From contig JAOUMY010000002.1 in the NCBI GenBank assembly GCA_029881255.1, positions 458,841 through 522,840 of the forward strand: 64,000 bases of DNA, written 5' to 3'. The stretch comes from Gammaproteobacteria bacterium (GTDB lineage: Bacteria; Pseudomonadota; Gammaproteobacteria; S012-40). Of this stretch, positions 56,393 to 64,000 are shown in pieces; positions within the stretch are counted from its first letter, which is position 1; each line of letters opens with the position of its first letter. A program made the translations under genes and the position numbers. The notes under the pieces are model-generated. The model saw only the letters and a program-made list of their open reading frames with translations. It had not been told where the DNA came from and ran no database searches.

Positions 56393-58714
56393 TTATGCTT
56401 GCTTAAATTTGAAGTCGCTATTAAACCGAGCAACGTCGACAAATTGTACGCCCTGCTTGACCAGCAAGTCGTCAAATGCATTGGTAGGAATAGGTTTGCT
56501 TATCCAGTATCCCTGGCCGAGCTGACAGCCCATGGTTTTCAGGGCATGATATTGATCGCCTGTCTCGATACCTTCTGCCAGCGAGGTTTTTTCTAAGGAC
56601 TCGACCAGCGCCAGTATCATGCGAACTATGGCGGTGTCTTCCACTTCGATTGCGAGGCCATCGACAAAGGATTTATCTATCTTGATTTTATCCGCTGGAA
56701 TGCGTTTCAGATAACTGAGCGACGAGTAGCCTGTACCGAAATCATCAATCGATAGTCGCACGCCTAATTCCTTCAGACACCCTATCGTCTTGACTGACAT
56801 TTCCGGGTCACGCATCGCAGCGCTTTCTGTAATTTCCAGTTCCAATCTGGCCGAGTCTATGCCGCTATCGATAATGGCGCAGGAGACTTTTTTCACCAGG
56901 CTCGGATCACTAAACTGTCTCGCCGAAAGATTCACCGAAACCCACATATCGTATCCTGCCACGTTCCAGCGTTTAAGTTGCTTACACGCGGTATTCAACA
57001 CCCATGCACCGATCGGAATTATCAGGCCGGAGTCCTCCGCTATTCCAATAAAGTCGAGCGGTGAGCGAAAAGATCCATCGGGCAATTGCCAACGCAACAA
57101 GGCCTCAGCCCCTACTACGCGCCCACTACTCAACTCGACAATCGGTTGATAGAACAATCGTAGCTCTTCATTATTTAATGCATCACGCAGTTGATGCTCA
57201 ATCTCCAAATGGCGGCGAACATTGTCGCCCAGTTCTTCTGCGTAGACAGCGAAAGCACTACCACCCCTACGCTTCGCTTCATACATGGCCGTATCAGCAT
57301 GTTTTGTTAAAGTCTCCATATCGCTGCCATGATCGGGATAAACGGCGATCCCTATCGACGGCGTTACCTGTAATGTCTTCAAACCAACGGTAAGTGGTGC
57401 CTGAAAAACATTCAGTATACGATCAGTAACTAAAGCAGATGCAGCCGTATCACAATCATCCAGAAGTACGACAAATTCATCCCCGCCAAAGCGCCCGATA
57501 AAATCACCCCGATGGATCACGCTTTGTATTTTCTCAGATGCCGCAATGATTAACTGATCGCCGACATCGTGCCCGAAAGCATCATTGATGTTTTTAAATC
57601 GATCCAGATCAATAAATAGCAGGGCAAAGCGTTGTTTTAAATCCCTCGCATCTACAATTTTTGCCGGAATCACCTCATCTATAAGGGCACGATTTGCCAG
57701 ACCTGTCAGTGGATCTTGTCGTGCCTGATTGAACAACTCGCGACTGTAAAGCTTTTCCCGTTGTGTCACGCGATAAGCGCCGACGCAGAATGCGACTAGT
57801 CCAATAACCAGACCGATAAACACAGGCGCGTTATGACGCCACCATTGGTTAATTGAATACGAATCCGGCACAGAGATGTACGCATACATTTTCGCATCCG
57901 ACAATTTTGTAAACGCGCCTATGCGTTGCCCATCCTCCTCAGACCATGGCGAAATCCCACCGAACACGCCCGAGGAAATCCCCGGATTATCCGCTATCAT
58001 CTGGGCAGCCGGCCCTTCAGAAATTCTGTCATAGGCTTTTACACCAGGCGGAACTGGCCAACGCGCTTGTTGATATCCATCTTCTCGAAGTAATCCGATA
58101 TAGCTTTGCGGCGGCACCGGAAGCTTTAGCAAAAATGTACTATTTGGATCGAGTGGAATTGCAGCCTGAACTACAAACTTTGGACTTCCGTCTGCATTGC
58201 GAACCACCCGCCGGAAGGCAAACCGCCATTTTTGCAAGGCCTTGCCGAACTCGGGTCGCCCGATAGTAAAGCGCTCCGTACTTGCCATGTCAGCCTTCAA
58301 CTGCGCAAAGTAATCTGGAAGTTTTCTAAAGTCTGGTAAGGGCTGGCCGGGTGCTGTTGCTGTGTTGATCAGCATTTCGCCGGAAGGAATAAAGATCGCC
58401 ATCGCGCCGATCTCAGGGTGTAGTTTTTGGAAGTTGACCAGATGCTCTCTTGTCTTTTCAGGGGACCGTAATACATTAGCATGATCTAATATATCTGCCA
58501 GCGGCACCAATCCATTACCGACGTCGTTAAAAAAGGACTGGGAAGCATAGGCAAGAAAGCCGGATAAAATTGTGAGATTTTCTTTGATATCGTGCTGTTC
58601 TCGTGACCAGCTGAACATACTGAACCCTGTCACCGCCAGGGCACTTAAAATAGCAAAGGCAAATAACGCCTTACGTAATGCCAGCGAAAACGCGGTGTGC
58701 AGTTGTGACGACAT
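56393..58714 (-). CDS. Membrane GGDEF-EAL protein (c-di-GMP turnover)
   Basis: 773 residues. A membrane helix (about 12-34) and a second one (about 290-315) flank an extracytoplasmic Cache/CHASE-like sensor. GGDEF follows (DPLTGLANRALI, DLDRFKNINDAFGHDVGD, GRFGGDEF intact near 418), then EAL (AEALLRW near 545, DDFGTGYSSL, KIDKSFV). Both motifs are intact. It resembles the GGDEF-EAL protein at 29-31 kb in layout but not closely in sensor sequence. Its convergent partner is the NifA-like regulator gene. Confidence 0.92.
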   Translation of the reverse strand: MSSQLHTAFSLALRKALFAFAILSALAVTGFSMFSWSREQHDIKENLTILSGFLAYASQSFFNDVGNGLVPLADILDHANVLRSPEKTREHLVNFQKLHPEIGAMAIFIPSGEMLINTATAPGQPLPDFRKLPDYFAQLKADMASTERFTIGRPEFGKALQKWRFAFRRVVRNADGSPKFVVQAAIPLDPNSTFLLKLPVPPQSYIGLLREDGYQQARWPVPPGVKAYDRISEGPAAQMIADNPGISSGVFGGISPWSEEDGQRIGAFTKLSDAKMYAYISVPDSYSINQWWRHNAPVFIGLVIGLVAFCVGAYRVTQREKLYSRELFNQARQDPLTGLANRALIDEVIPAKIVDARDLKQRFALLFIDLDRFKNINDAFGHDVGDQLIIAASEKIQSVIHRGDFIGRFGGDEFVVLLDDCDTAASALVTDRILNVFQAPLTVGLKTLQVTPSIGIAVYPDHGSDMETLTKHADTAMYEAKRRGGSAFAVYAEELGDNVRRHLEIEHQLRDALNNEELRLFYQPIVELSSGRVVGAEALLRWQLPDGSFRSPLDFIGIAEDSGLIIPIGAWVLNTACKQLKRWNVAGYDMWVSVNLSARQFSDPSLVKKVSCAIIDSGIDSARLELEITESAAMRDPEMSVKTIGCLKELGVRLSIDDFGTGYSSLSYLKRIPADKIKIDKSFVDGLAIEVEDTAIVRMILALVESLEKTSLAEGIETGDQYHALKTMGCQLGQGYWISKPIPTNAFDDLLVKQGVQFVDVARFNSDFKFKQA

Positions 58715-58839
58715 GAATGAAATTTCTATAGTTTTATATACATTTGTATATCGTCTGTAGAAATTAAAACTAAATAGATTTTATTTAAATAAATCAATTA
58801 GATTGGGTAAAGATTTTACTGTCGACCGGGCATCCTCAG

Positions 58840-59202
58840 CTAGAAACCCGGACAGGAATTGCATCCGTATATCTCAGTTTTTTCGCCGAAGTCTACATGG
58901 GCTACGCCGCCTGCGCGAATTTCCCACTGGCAGCTTTTGTCATTGAGCTGACACTTGCCGCGCACAAAACATGGTAAGAATTCGAATTCATCGTGCATTG
59001 TCTCTGCGCTAATAACTTCTGCCTTGTCGAAGTACGACTGCGCATCCGCCTTGCTCAAATTAAAATCAGAACAAAACTCAGCCTTGTTCTCGTCTGTTCC
59101 CGCCTGATCAACACTGACAACGGCTATTCGATTGTTTGTATCAAGAGACTGGGTGCACGACGCTACCAGTAGCAAACCGAGAAAAACGATTAAATTATTC
59201 AT
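58840..59202 (-). CDS. Small cysteine-rich lipoprotein, function unknown
   Basis: 120 residues. The lipoprotein signal ends LLVASC (Cys16). The mature part is acidic and contains seven cysteines (for example CSDF, LPCFVRGKC, KSCQW, YGCNSCPGF), probably disulfide-bonded in the periplasm. I do not recognise the family. It is transcribed alone between the GGDEF-EAL gene and nhaA. Confidence 0.7.
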   Translation of the reverse strand: MNNLIVFLGLLLVASCTQSLDTNNRIAVVSVDQAGTDENKAEFCSDFNLSKADAQSYFDKAEVISAETMHDEFEFLPCFVRGKCQLNDKSCQWEIRAGGVAHVDFGEKTEIYGCNSCPGF

Positions 59203-59345
59203 TGTTCACCAACTGGCAGTTTCACCTTCCGAAAACTGTTTGTACGACACTTCCGGGTGTCGATACACATCTAAATTTTGTAGAGATACAACTTTCTCAT
59301 CGGAATTGAACTGATATCCCTTCTTCAAAAATATTCATCGCTAAG

Positions 59346-60542
59346 CTATGTTAAATCGGCGTTTTCCTTGTTGCCGCGACCTGAACTAAAACGCAGCACC
59401 AAATAACCGAATACCCCGGAAAGAAGCGACCCCGCCAGTATTCCCAATCGATCATCAATCGCATATTCCGCGCCCTCTTGCTCAAAGGCAAGAGAGCCGA
59501 TGAACAAACTCATAGTAAATCCGATTCCGCACAGCATCGCGGTACCATAGAGCTGTGTCCAGGTAACGCCTGTCGGCAGTTTTGAAATTCCAGTTTTGAT
59601 TGCCAGCCAACAAAACCCGAATATGCCGACTTGATTACCCAGAAACAGCCCCAAGGCCACGCCTAGTGGAACGGGATGTAGAAAGGAATCCAGCGTAAGC
59701 CCGTCAAACGGTATCCCCGAGTTAACAAAGGCAAACAGCGGCAATATACCGAAGGCAACACTCGGATGAAGATCGTGTTCTAATTTTTCAAGCTGGGTCT
59801 TGGATTCTCCAGGCGCCTTTCGGTACGGGATAAAAAACGCTGTCAATACGCCGGCTAATGTGGCGTGCACGCCAGACTTGAGCACGGCAGCCCAAAGCAC
59901 CAGCCCAACCAAGATATACGGGGTTAAACCCAACACCCCTCTACGATTGAGCAAAGCCAAGGCTATCACCGCAGCCGTTGCAACAAAAAGTGAGGATATC
60001 GACAGATCGCTGGTATAAAACACCGCGATAATCACAATAGCGCCCAAATCGTCAATGATGGCCAAGGCCATTAAAAACAACTTGAGTGCCTGCGGTACAC
60101 GGCTGCCGAGTAGCGCAAGCACGCCAAGCGCAAACGCGATATCCGTCGCAGATGGAATTGCCCATCCTTTCATGGCAACAGGATCACCCCAGTTTATTGC
60201 GGAATAAATGATAGCGGGAACCGCCATACCACCGACGGCGGCAATAATCGGCAACACAACGCGAGAGGGATCTGATAATTCGCCACCCAGGACTTCGCGC
60301 TTTACTTCCAGACCGATGAGAAAAAAGAATATCGCCATGAGACCATCGTTGATCCACAGCAATAGAGGCTTGGCGATTTCAAACCCACCAAACTGGATCG
60401 CCACGGGTATGTCGAGTAAGGCGTCATACCAGGCATCGATAGGTGAATTTACGACAGCCATCGCCAGCACAGCTGCAATGAGCAACAATATGCCGCTGGC
60501 TGCCTCCAGTTGTATAAACGCTTTGAGCTTTTCGGTGACCAT
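59346..60542 (-). CDS. nhaA: Na+/H+ antiporter NhaA
   Basis: 398 residues with about eleven membrane helices. Key motifs are [15 protein letters not shown] and the ion-site segment [16 protein letters not shown] (the two adjacent Asp residues of NhaA), plus [24 protein letters not shown] in part. It exports sodium for protons, mostly at alkaline pH, in the inner membrane. The 231-nt region downstream of its start towards 60773 holds no gene I can support. Confidence 0.95.
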   Translation of the reverse strand: MVTEKLKAFIQLEAASGILLLIAAVLAMAVVNSPIDAWYDALLDIPVAIQFGGFEIAKPLLLWINDGLMAIFFFLIGLEVKREVLGGELSDPSRVVLPIIAAVGGMAVPAIIYSAINWGDPVAMKGWAIPSATDIAFALGVLALLGSRVPQALKLFLMALAIIDDLGAIVIIAVFYTSDLSISSLFVATAAVIALALLNRRGVLGLTPYILVGLVLWAAVLKSGVHATLAGVLTAFFIPYRKAPGESKTQLEKLEHDLHPSVAFGILPLFAFVNSGIPFDGLTLDSFLHPVPLGVALGLFLGNQVGIFGFCWLAIKTGISKLPTGVTWTQLYGTAMLCGIGFTMSLFIGSLAFEQEGAEYAIDDRLGILAGSLLSGVFGYLVLRFSSGRGNKENADLT

Positions 60543-60773
60543 AGGAACACATTACCAGTTACGCAAACCAATTAACATAAGGCCAATTAGCGGTAATGCA
60601 ATGTCTAGTACCTGATTAACTAAATCAGATAATTTCCATACTAATAATGTGTCAGCAAAAAATTCGCACATGAAGCACACTCATACATGGCTCAACATGT
60701 GACATGTGGAAATGCAAAAGGCTGAATCTGGTTCATTCCGCGAACCGATGTTTCAGCCCCAGCATAAATATCT

Positions 60774-61358
60774 TTACATAAGATAAATTGAGATTCCGAC
60801 TCCCGTTCCAAATTTTGAATCCGTTACAGAAGCATCTGTGCTTTCATATTTCAGTGTAAGTCTTGCAATTCGCGCAAAAATGTCTAAGGAAACAGAGTCT
60901 GATAGAAAATATGAAACGCCACCACCGAAGTTAAACGCAAAACCATTGAAGCGCGCGGAACTCCCTTCTACACGTCGCTCAACATTTGCCATAGCAACCG
61001 ATCCAAATAGTTTGATATTGAAATTACTGTTGATTCCTATTTGATAGGCGACCAAGGGTCCAATAATTTTTGATACACGCTCGCTCTTAATTCCTTCAGA
61101 CTCAAAAACAGTCGAACCATAATTCCAACTCGCTCCGACACCGACATTTTTTAGCGGATAAAAAAGTAGAGCCGTAGAAGCATATTTTTCAGTCGAAACA
61201 GATTTGGGTAAGCCTGTTGTCACAGTGTTTGAGGATTCCAATGATAAATCCAGATCACCGCGAATCTCTGTCGTTGTTGACTCTATATCTTTCGCCGATA
61301 CCACCCCAGAAAAAAACACCGCCACAATGACGGCAATTTGTACGTATTGTTTTTTCAT
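60774..61358 (-). CDS. Outer-membrane beta-barrel protein, small
   Basis: 194 residues from the ATG at 61358 (GGAAG Shine-Dalgarno); four upstream residues are unsupported. The signal peptide ends VVSAK. Strand-like segments (LDLSLESSNTVTTG, STALLFYPLKNVGVGASWNYG, FNFGGGVSYFLSDSVSLDIF) indicate an OmpA/OmpW-type barrel, but it ends in Met rather than an aromatic residue. It is transcribed towards nhaA. No named family recognised. Confidence 0.68.
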   Translation of the reverse strand: MKKQYVQIAVIVAVFFSGVVSAKDIESTTTEIRGDLDLSLESSNTVTTGLPKSVSTEKYASTALLFYPLKNVGVGASWNYGSTVFESEGIKSERVSKIIGPLVAYQIGINSNFNIKLFGSVAMANVERRVEGSSARFNGFAFNFGGGVSYFLSDSVSLDIFARIARLTLKYESTDASVTDSKFGTGVGISIYLM

Positions 61359-61553
61359 TGCTACTTCCAATTATTTTGATTTAGTTACTTGGTGATTATT
61401 ATTTTTGCGTTTCCAGGTTGATTTCACCGCTACAGCAGTCAGCAATGAAAATCAGACTACAGATCGGTCCCCCAGAGAGCGTCCCCGAACCGCCCCCGGA
61501 TTTAATAGAAATTCCCCGTTTTTTTCAAGAAAAACTTCCCACAACACCGAAAA

Positions 61554-61587
61554 TAAAAAGCCGTGTCCCCAATTGGGGCCACGGCTT
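61554..61587 (-). terminator. Terminator after the SDR remnant
   Basis: Stem AAGCCGTG-t-CCCC / GGGG-c-CACGGCTT (61558-61570 and 61575-61587, one mismatch) with loop AATT. On the minus strand the T-rich TTTATTTT follows. Confidence 0.88.
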
Positions 61588-61617
61588 CATATACTTACGC
61601 GTGTTCGTGTCTGGTTT

Positions 61618-61962
61618 CTATTTCACCTCACTCAATACCGCTCGCTTCTCACCAAGGTCTTTAATCAACTGACTTTCGATCAAAGCTAGCACTAAAGGCG
61701 TAGATGCAGGCGTATGGCCCAGCGTTTTCGTCAGTTTGTCATCACATAAGTTCACCTCCTCTCTCCACAAATACGACATCTCCATCACGCCACGAAACAT
61801 CACCGAAAAATAACTAAACACACGCATCAACCACCACGGATAACCGGTCACCTTTACCGATAGTCCGGTAGCCTGCGTAATAGCTTCAGCCATATCGTTA
61901 ATGCTTGCGCGATAGCCTTTGTAGTGGAACACGTTAAATTTTTCCAGGGCGTCGCTTTTCAT
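61618..61962 (-). pseudogene. C-terminal fragment of an SDR/epimerase-type protein
   Basis: The minus-strand frame (114 codons) aligns only with the end of NAD-dependent epimerase/dehydratase-type proteins: FHYKGYRASINDMAEAITQ, VTGYPWWLMRVFSYF, MSYLWREEVNL. Roughly the first 200 residues with the nucleotide-binding fold are missing. The missing part is replaced, around 61950, by the truncated cassette gene at 61934-62077. An intact terminator follows. The fragment has no convincing Shine-Dalgarno of its own. Confidence 0.7.
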
Positions 61963-62077
61963 TCACGGAAACCTGGCTCGCAAGATTTCTCAATTCTTGT
62001 TTAAGAATCTCTGGATCAGTTACTGTATCTATTAGAGTTGTAAGCCGGCTATAAGCTGCGTCTAGTGTCAATGCCAT
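61934..62077 (-). pseudogene. Truncated cassette gene B1 (N-terminus shared with B2)
   Basis: An open frame of 47 residues behind GGGAGTG, starting MALTLDAAYSRLTTLID and reading TDPEILKQELRNLASQVSV. The first 40 residues are clearly homologous to B2 at 63475-63843 (MASTAQAA...TDPEALKAYLKELASGVSV). It then diverges and stops in the junction with the epimerase fragment. It lies 14 nt after gene A1, matching the A2-B2 order. Too short for the ORF list used by most pipelines. Confidence 0.65.
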
Positions 62078-62091
62078 TTTGTTTCACTCCC

Positions 62092-62514
62092 TTACTCACA
62101 TTTCCCGAATTCGAACTTGGCTGTATGTTCAGTTACTGACGACCGAATACCGAAGGTCTTATATGTGACCAACGCTTCTTTAAGATCGTCAATTATCTCT
62201 AACCTATGCTGGCTAAGTTCTTGCGGGATACGGAAACTCTCCAGTGTCCATATCGTCTCACCCGCCCCTCCACGAACACTGCTACCCCTGTGTGATAGCA
62301 CGACATCTAACAACGTTCCTTTCCAATAGAAGGTAAAATCATGCACGTTTGAGTACTCTTCGCGCCCGGCGTGCATCCAGCGAAGGTAAACATCTTTCTC
62401 ACGATTGATCGTCCAATCTGGCTTGTAGTGCCCCTTCATATAGCGTTTATCTATTTCTTTTAGCCCATACTTGACGATGTCTTCTTCTGGAACAAACTCA
62501 TTGACGAATCCCAT
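62092..62514 (-). CDS. Cassette gene A1, hypothetical protein
   Basis: 140 residues from the ATG at 62514, supported by AAAAAGGAG; the longer frame upstream is not. Charged, no signal peptide, no recognised family (VPEEDIVKYGLKEIDKRYM, WKGTLLDVVLSHRGSS). The C-terminal about 43 codons are identical at DNA level to gene A2 at the right edge. It is followed by truncated B1. By analogy with toxin/immunity arrays it could be the immunity partner, but nothing in the sequence proves it. Confidence 0.7.
   Translation of the reverse strand: MGFVNEFVPEEDIVKYGLKEIDKRYMKGHYKPDWTINREKDVYLRWMHAGREEYSNVHDFTFYWKGTLLDVVLSHRGSSVRGGAGETIWTLESFRIPQELSQHRLEIIDDLKEALVTYKTFGIRSSVTEHTAKFEFGKCE
62108..62234 (-). 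repeat. Direct repeat, copy 1
   Basis: 127 bp identical to 63874-64000, offset 1,766 bp. It covers the 3' end of gene A1. Copy 2 runs off the window, so the true repeat is at least this long. Confidence 0.97.
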
Positions 62515-62707
62515 TTTTCGCCGCTCCTTTTTCAAATCTGTCCTGAATGTTTTCATTTAAACCACTAATCGGTAATTCATTCCGATCTAGTGCTCTCTCA
62601 CTTTCACCCGCATACTGCGTAGAAAGGATAAAAAATATCTAATACTCAAAACGTTCCCACTGTTTTTCACCCAACCCACAGTAGCTAGCTTCAATTTCGA
62701 TTTCAAG

Positions 62708-63145
62708 TTAACACGTAAGATTGTAATTCCTATTTAATAGCTGCGCTGAAACCGGTGGCTGACTATTAATCGTTTGGACTAGAAGATGTAAATTTCTTTG
62801 ATGCCCCGGCTTCTCGTATTCACTGGTATTTTTGTCTAAGTGGGGTTTAAGACCAGTAAGCAATACCAAAAGAAAAAAACTATCAACTTCCCGCTTACTG
62901 ATTTCACTACTAAACGGAAAATCCGCGTATCGATTTAAAGAGTGATTGGTAGGGACTCGGAAATCCAAAGACGTCAAGACAAGGTCTGCTTTCACAATAG
63001 ATGGCTGGTTTTCGTCGCCACCGTTAACCGCCGAAGTCGATGAATGATAATTTCTTAGTAATGCAAGATCCGACCAAAAAAATACCGCCACCAAACTCAA
63101 TGTAAAAATTAATCGAAGCCACTTTCGTGGAACAGTCCTTTTCAT
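62708..63145 (-). CDS. Hypothetical protein with N-terminal membrane anchor, between cassettes
   Basis: 145 residues. A basic start (MKRTVPRKWLR) precedes one hydrophobic segment (about 12-29) and an extracytoplasmic, Ser/Asn-rich remainder. No recognised family and only a weak Shine-Dalgarno. It is read in the same direction as the flanking A and B genes and may be an accessory gene of the array. Confidence 0.5.
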   Translation of the reverse strand: MKRTVPRKWLRLIFTLSLVAVFFWSDLALLRNYHSSTSAVNGGDENQPSIVKADLVLTSLDFRVPTNHSLNRYADFPFSSEISKREVDSFFLLVLLTGLKPHLDKNTSEYEKPGHQRNLHLLVQTINSQPPVSAQLLNRNYNLTC

Positions 63146-63474
63146 ATTAATTTACACTCACTGTAAACGTATTATTCTGTTTTAATCACCCGCACTGCTT
63201 TGAGTCTTGATCAGAGCTAGATCAAACCCGGCAATGCAACTTCTTGTTGATTGAATGGTAATCAGGTGACGATTATTGACATAACGGCAACAGAATTGAT
63301 CTATTTTGCCTATGCTTCGTACAGCCTGTTTGCTTGCTCGGTTCTTTCGTAATACGTGCTGTCTGGTAGCTCCAATATGCGAGTAGCTTAAATAAACGCT
63401 AGCTAGGAACCTACCAAACAATACTCGAAACCGCAAAAGACTAACGACCCGCTGATGTTATTTAGGCAACACGT
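63146..63474. other. 329-nt stretch without a supported gene
   Basis: Contains a weak open frame (63182-63436, minus) with no Shine-Dalgarno or family, and the left part of the attC-like element (63439-63518). Nothing else stands out. Confidence 0.5.
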
Positions 63475-63518
63475 CTACTTGAAGCAGCGTAGTGCCGAAT
63501 AAAAACGCAAAGTTAGGT
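63439..63518 (-). other. attC-like recombination site candidate after gene B2
   Basis: On the minus strand ACCTAAC (63518-63512) fits the RYYYAAC core, and 80 nt later GTTAGTC (63445-63439) fits GTTRRRY except one base. Between them TTATT/AATAA, GGCA/TGCC and CTAC/GTAG can pair in order. The outermost L-box pairing is poor. Confidence 0.3.
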
Positions 63519-63843
63519 AATGCAGCCCTTGGACCAAAGTCAAAGCCTCTGCGACGGCAAGACGAAAATCTGGGTGTTCGACAAACTGGTAGAATTGAGT
63601 ATTATTGAGTACGCGTACATTGTCACCGTTGGCAACCATTGCCTTCACGATTCCATCCGCACCCACGCCGACGTCGTTTCCAGCGTCAAACCTGCCACTG
63701 TACAACACTGTTACCGAACCCTCGGCATGCACCGAAACCCCGCTAGCAAGTTCTTTTAAATAGGCCTTTAATGCTTCGGGATCGGTATACGCAGATTTAT
63801 TTTGATTAAGTAAGTCTATCGCTGCTTGTGCCGTCGATGCCAT
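63475..63843 (-). CDS. Cassette gene B2, hypothetical (possible truncated toxin-like)
   Basis: 122 residues from ATG at 63843 with AGGAG upstream, 14 nt after gene A2. The N-terminus (TDPEALKAYLKELASGVSV) is shared with B1. A middle region follows with SVTVLYSGRFDAGNDVGVGADG and NGDNVRVLNNTQFYQFVEHPDFRLAVAEAL (split here by its parts). The last 25 residues read through the attC-like element and look non-native, so the original C-terminus may have been replaced. I recall similar beginnings in stand-alone toxin-like proteins but cannot confirm it. Confidence 0.6.
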   Translation of the reverse strand: MASTAQAAIDLLNQNKSAYTDPEALKAYLKELASGVSVHAEGSVTVLYSGRFDAGNDVGVGADGIVKAMVANGDNVRVLNNTQFYQFVEHPDFRLAVAEALTLVQGLHYLTLRFYSALRCFK

Positions 63844-63857
63844 TCCGTATCACTCCT

Positions 63858-64000
63858 TTACTCGTATTTTCCAAATTCGAACTTGGCTGTATGTTCAGTT
63901 ACTGACGACCGAATACCGAAGGTCTTATATGTGACCAACGCTTCTTTAAGATCGTCAATTATCTCTAACCTATGCTGGCTAAGTTCTTGCGGGATACGGA
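63858..64000 (-). CDS. Cassette gene A2, truncated by the window edge
   Basis: The last 47 codons and the stop of a second copy of gene A1. The DNA is identical to A1 except near the stop (product end GKYE instead of GKCE). It is followed by AGGAG and B2 after 14 nt. The rest lies outside the window. Confidence 0.85.
   Translation of the reverse strand, partial: RIPQELSQHRLEIIDDLKEALVTYKTFGIRSSVTEHTAKFEFGKYE
63874..64000 (-). repeat. Direct repeat, copy 2
   Basis: Identical to 62108-62234 over 127 bp, cut by the window edge; the period is 1,766 bp. Confidence 0.97.

Noticed and set aside
60543..60773. Sodium-responsive (nhaA-type) riboswitch in the nhaA leader
   Set aside because: The known motif is seen upstream of nhaA genes, but I could not recognise its conserved elements here.
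63182..63436. 84-codon open frame on the minus strand
   Set aside because: No Shine-Dalgarno, no family and atypical composition; probably chance.
1..64000. CRISPR arrays, rRNA genes, insertion sequences, prophage genes
   Set aside because: No short regularly spaced repeats, transposase or phage structural genes were seen on either strand.

Overview
The window looks like a chromosomal segment of a free-living gammaproteobacterium. The evidence is the gene order tig-clpP-clpX-lon-hupB-(tRNA-Val, tRNA-Asp)-ppiD, the prmB/aroC and rnhA-dnaQ-mltD neighbourhoods, OxyR with its two redox cysteines in Escherichia coli register, and outer-membrane barrels plus lipoproteins. Two sodium/proton antiporters (NhaA, NhaD) fit a marine, saline or alkaline habitat. 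I cannot name the genus.

Layout. 1-5.3 kb: a truncated peptide-binding lipoprotein, a glutamate/dicarboxylate symporter and ppiD. 5.3-12.3 kb: tRNA-Asp, tRNA-Val, hupB, lon, clpX, clpP, tig and tRNA-Leu, all on the minus strand, with recognisable terminators and a consensus hupB promoter. 12.4-16 kb: an MFS transporter, aroC, a YdcH-like protein and prmB. 16.1-21.8 kb: an envelope-signalling cluster with a double-FHA protein, a transmembrane Ser/Thr kinase, a LysM/NodB deacetylase lipoprotein, a TPR lipoprotein, a convergent LysM/TPR lipoprotein and a small barrel. 21.8-27.1 kb: hemH, a diguanylate cyclase, a YbaK-HDOD fusion, a DUF2934 protein and a degenerate LpxC-like protein. 27.3-31.6 kb: phhB, nhaD and a GGDEF-EAL protein. 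31.9-41 kb: dnaQ, rnhA, a methyltransferase, mltD, ettA, a spermidine-synthase-like protein and recQ. 41-46.6 kb: a barrel, a large lipoprotein, a second barrel, a zinc-ribbon membrane protein and a methyltransferase. 46.8-50.5 kb: oxyR divergent from a Tat-exported metallophosphoesterase, a cytochrome c and a DUF1566 protein. 50.7-56.4 kb: a nitrate-type ABC transporter divergent from a small DUF2892-like membrane protein and a NifA-like activator. 56.4-61.4 kb: a GGDEF-EAL protein, a lipoprotein, nhaA and a barrel. 61.6-64 kb: a truncated SDR gene followed by duplicated two-gene cassettes that run off the right edge.

Two regions stand out. In the first, two divergent sigma-54 (-24/-12) promoters flank a palindrome with 8-bp arms at 54218-54235. 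One drives the nitrate-type ABC transporter and the other the small membrane protein, and a NifA-like activator gene lies next to them, so this reads as a self-contained sigma-54 regulon. In the second, the right end carries a direct repeat of at least 127 bp with a 1,766-bp period. It belongs to a duplicated gene pair (A, then B) whose B members share an N-terminus but differ downstream. One copy is fused into the remains of an epimerase-like gene. This is the pattern expected of a recombining cassette array, possibly toxin/immunity, but that function is inferred.

Other points of interest are an LpxC homologue lacking catalytic residues, the FHA/kinase/LysM cluster, and the OxyR-linked phosphoesterase/cytochrome operon. 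I saw no CRISPR array, insertion sequence, rRNA operon or prophage.
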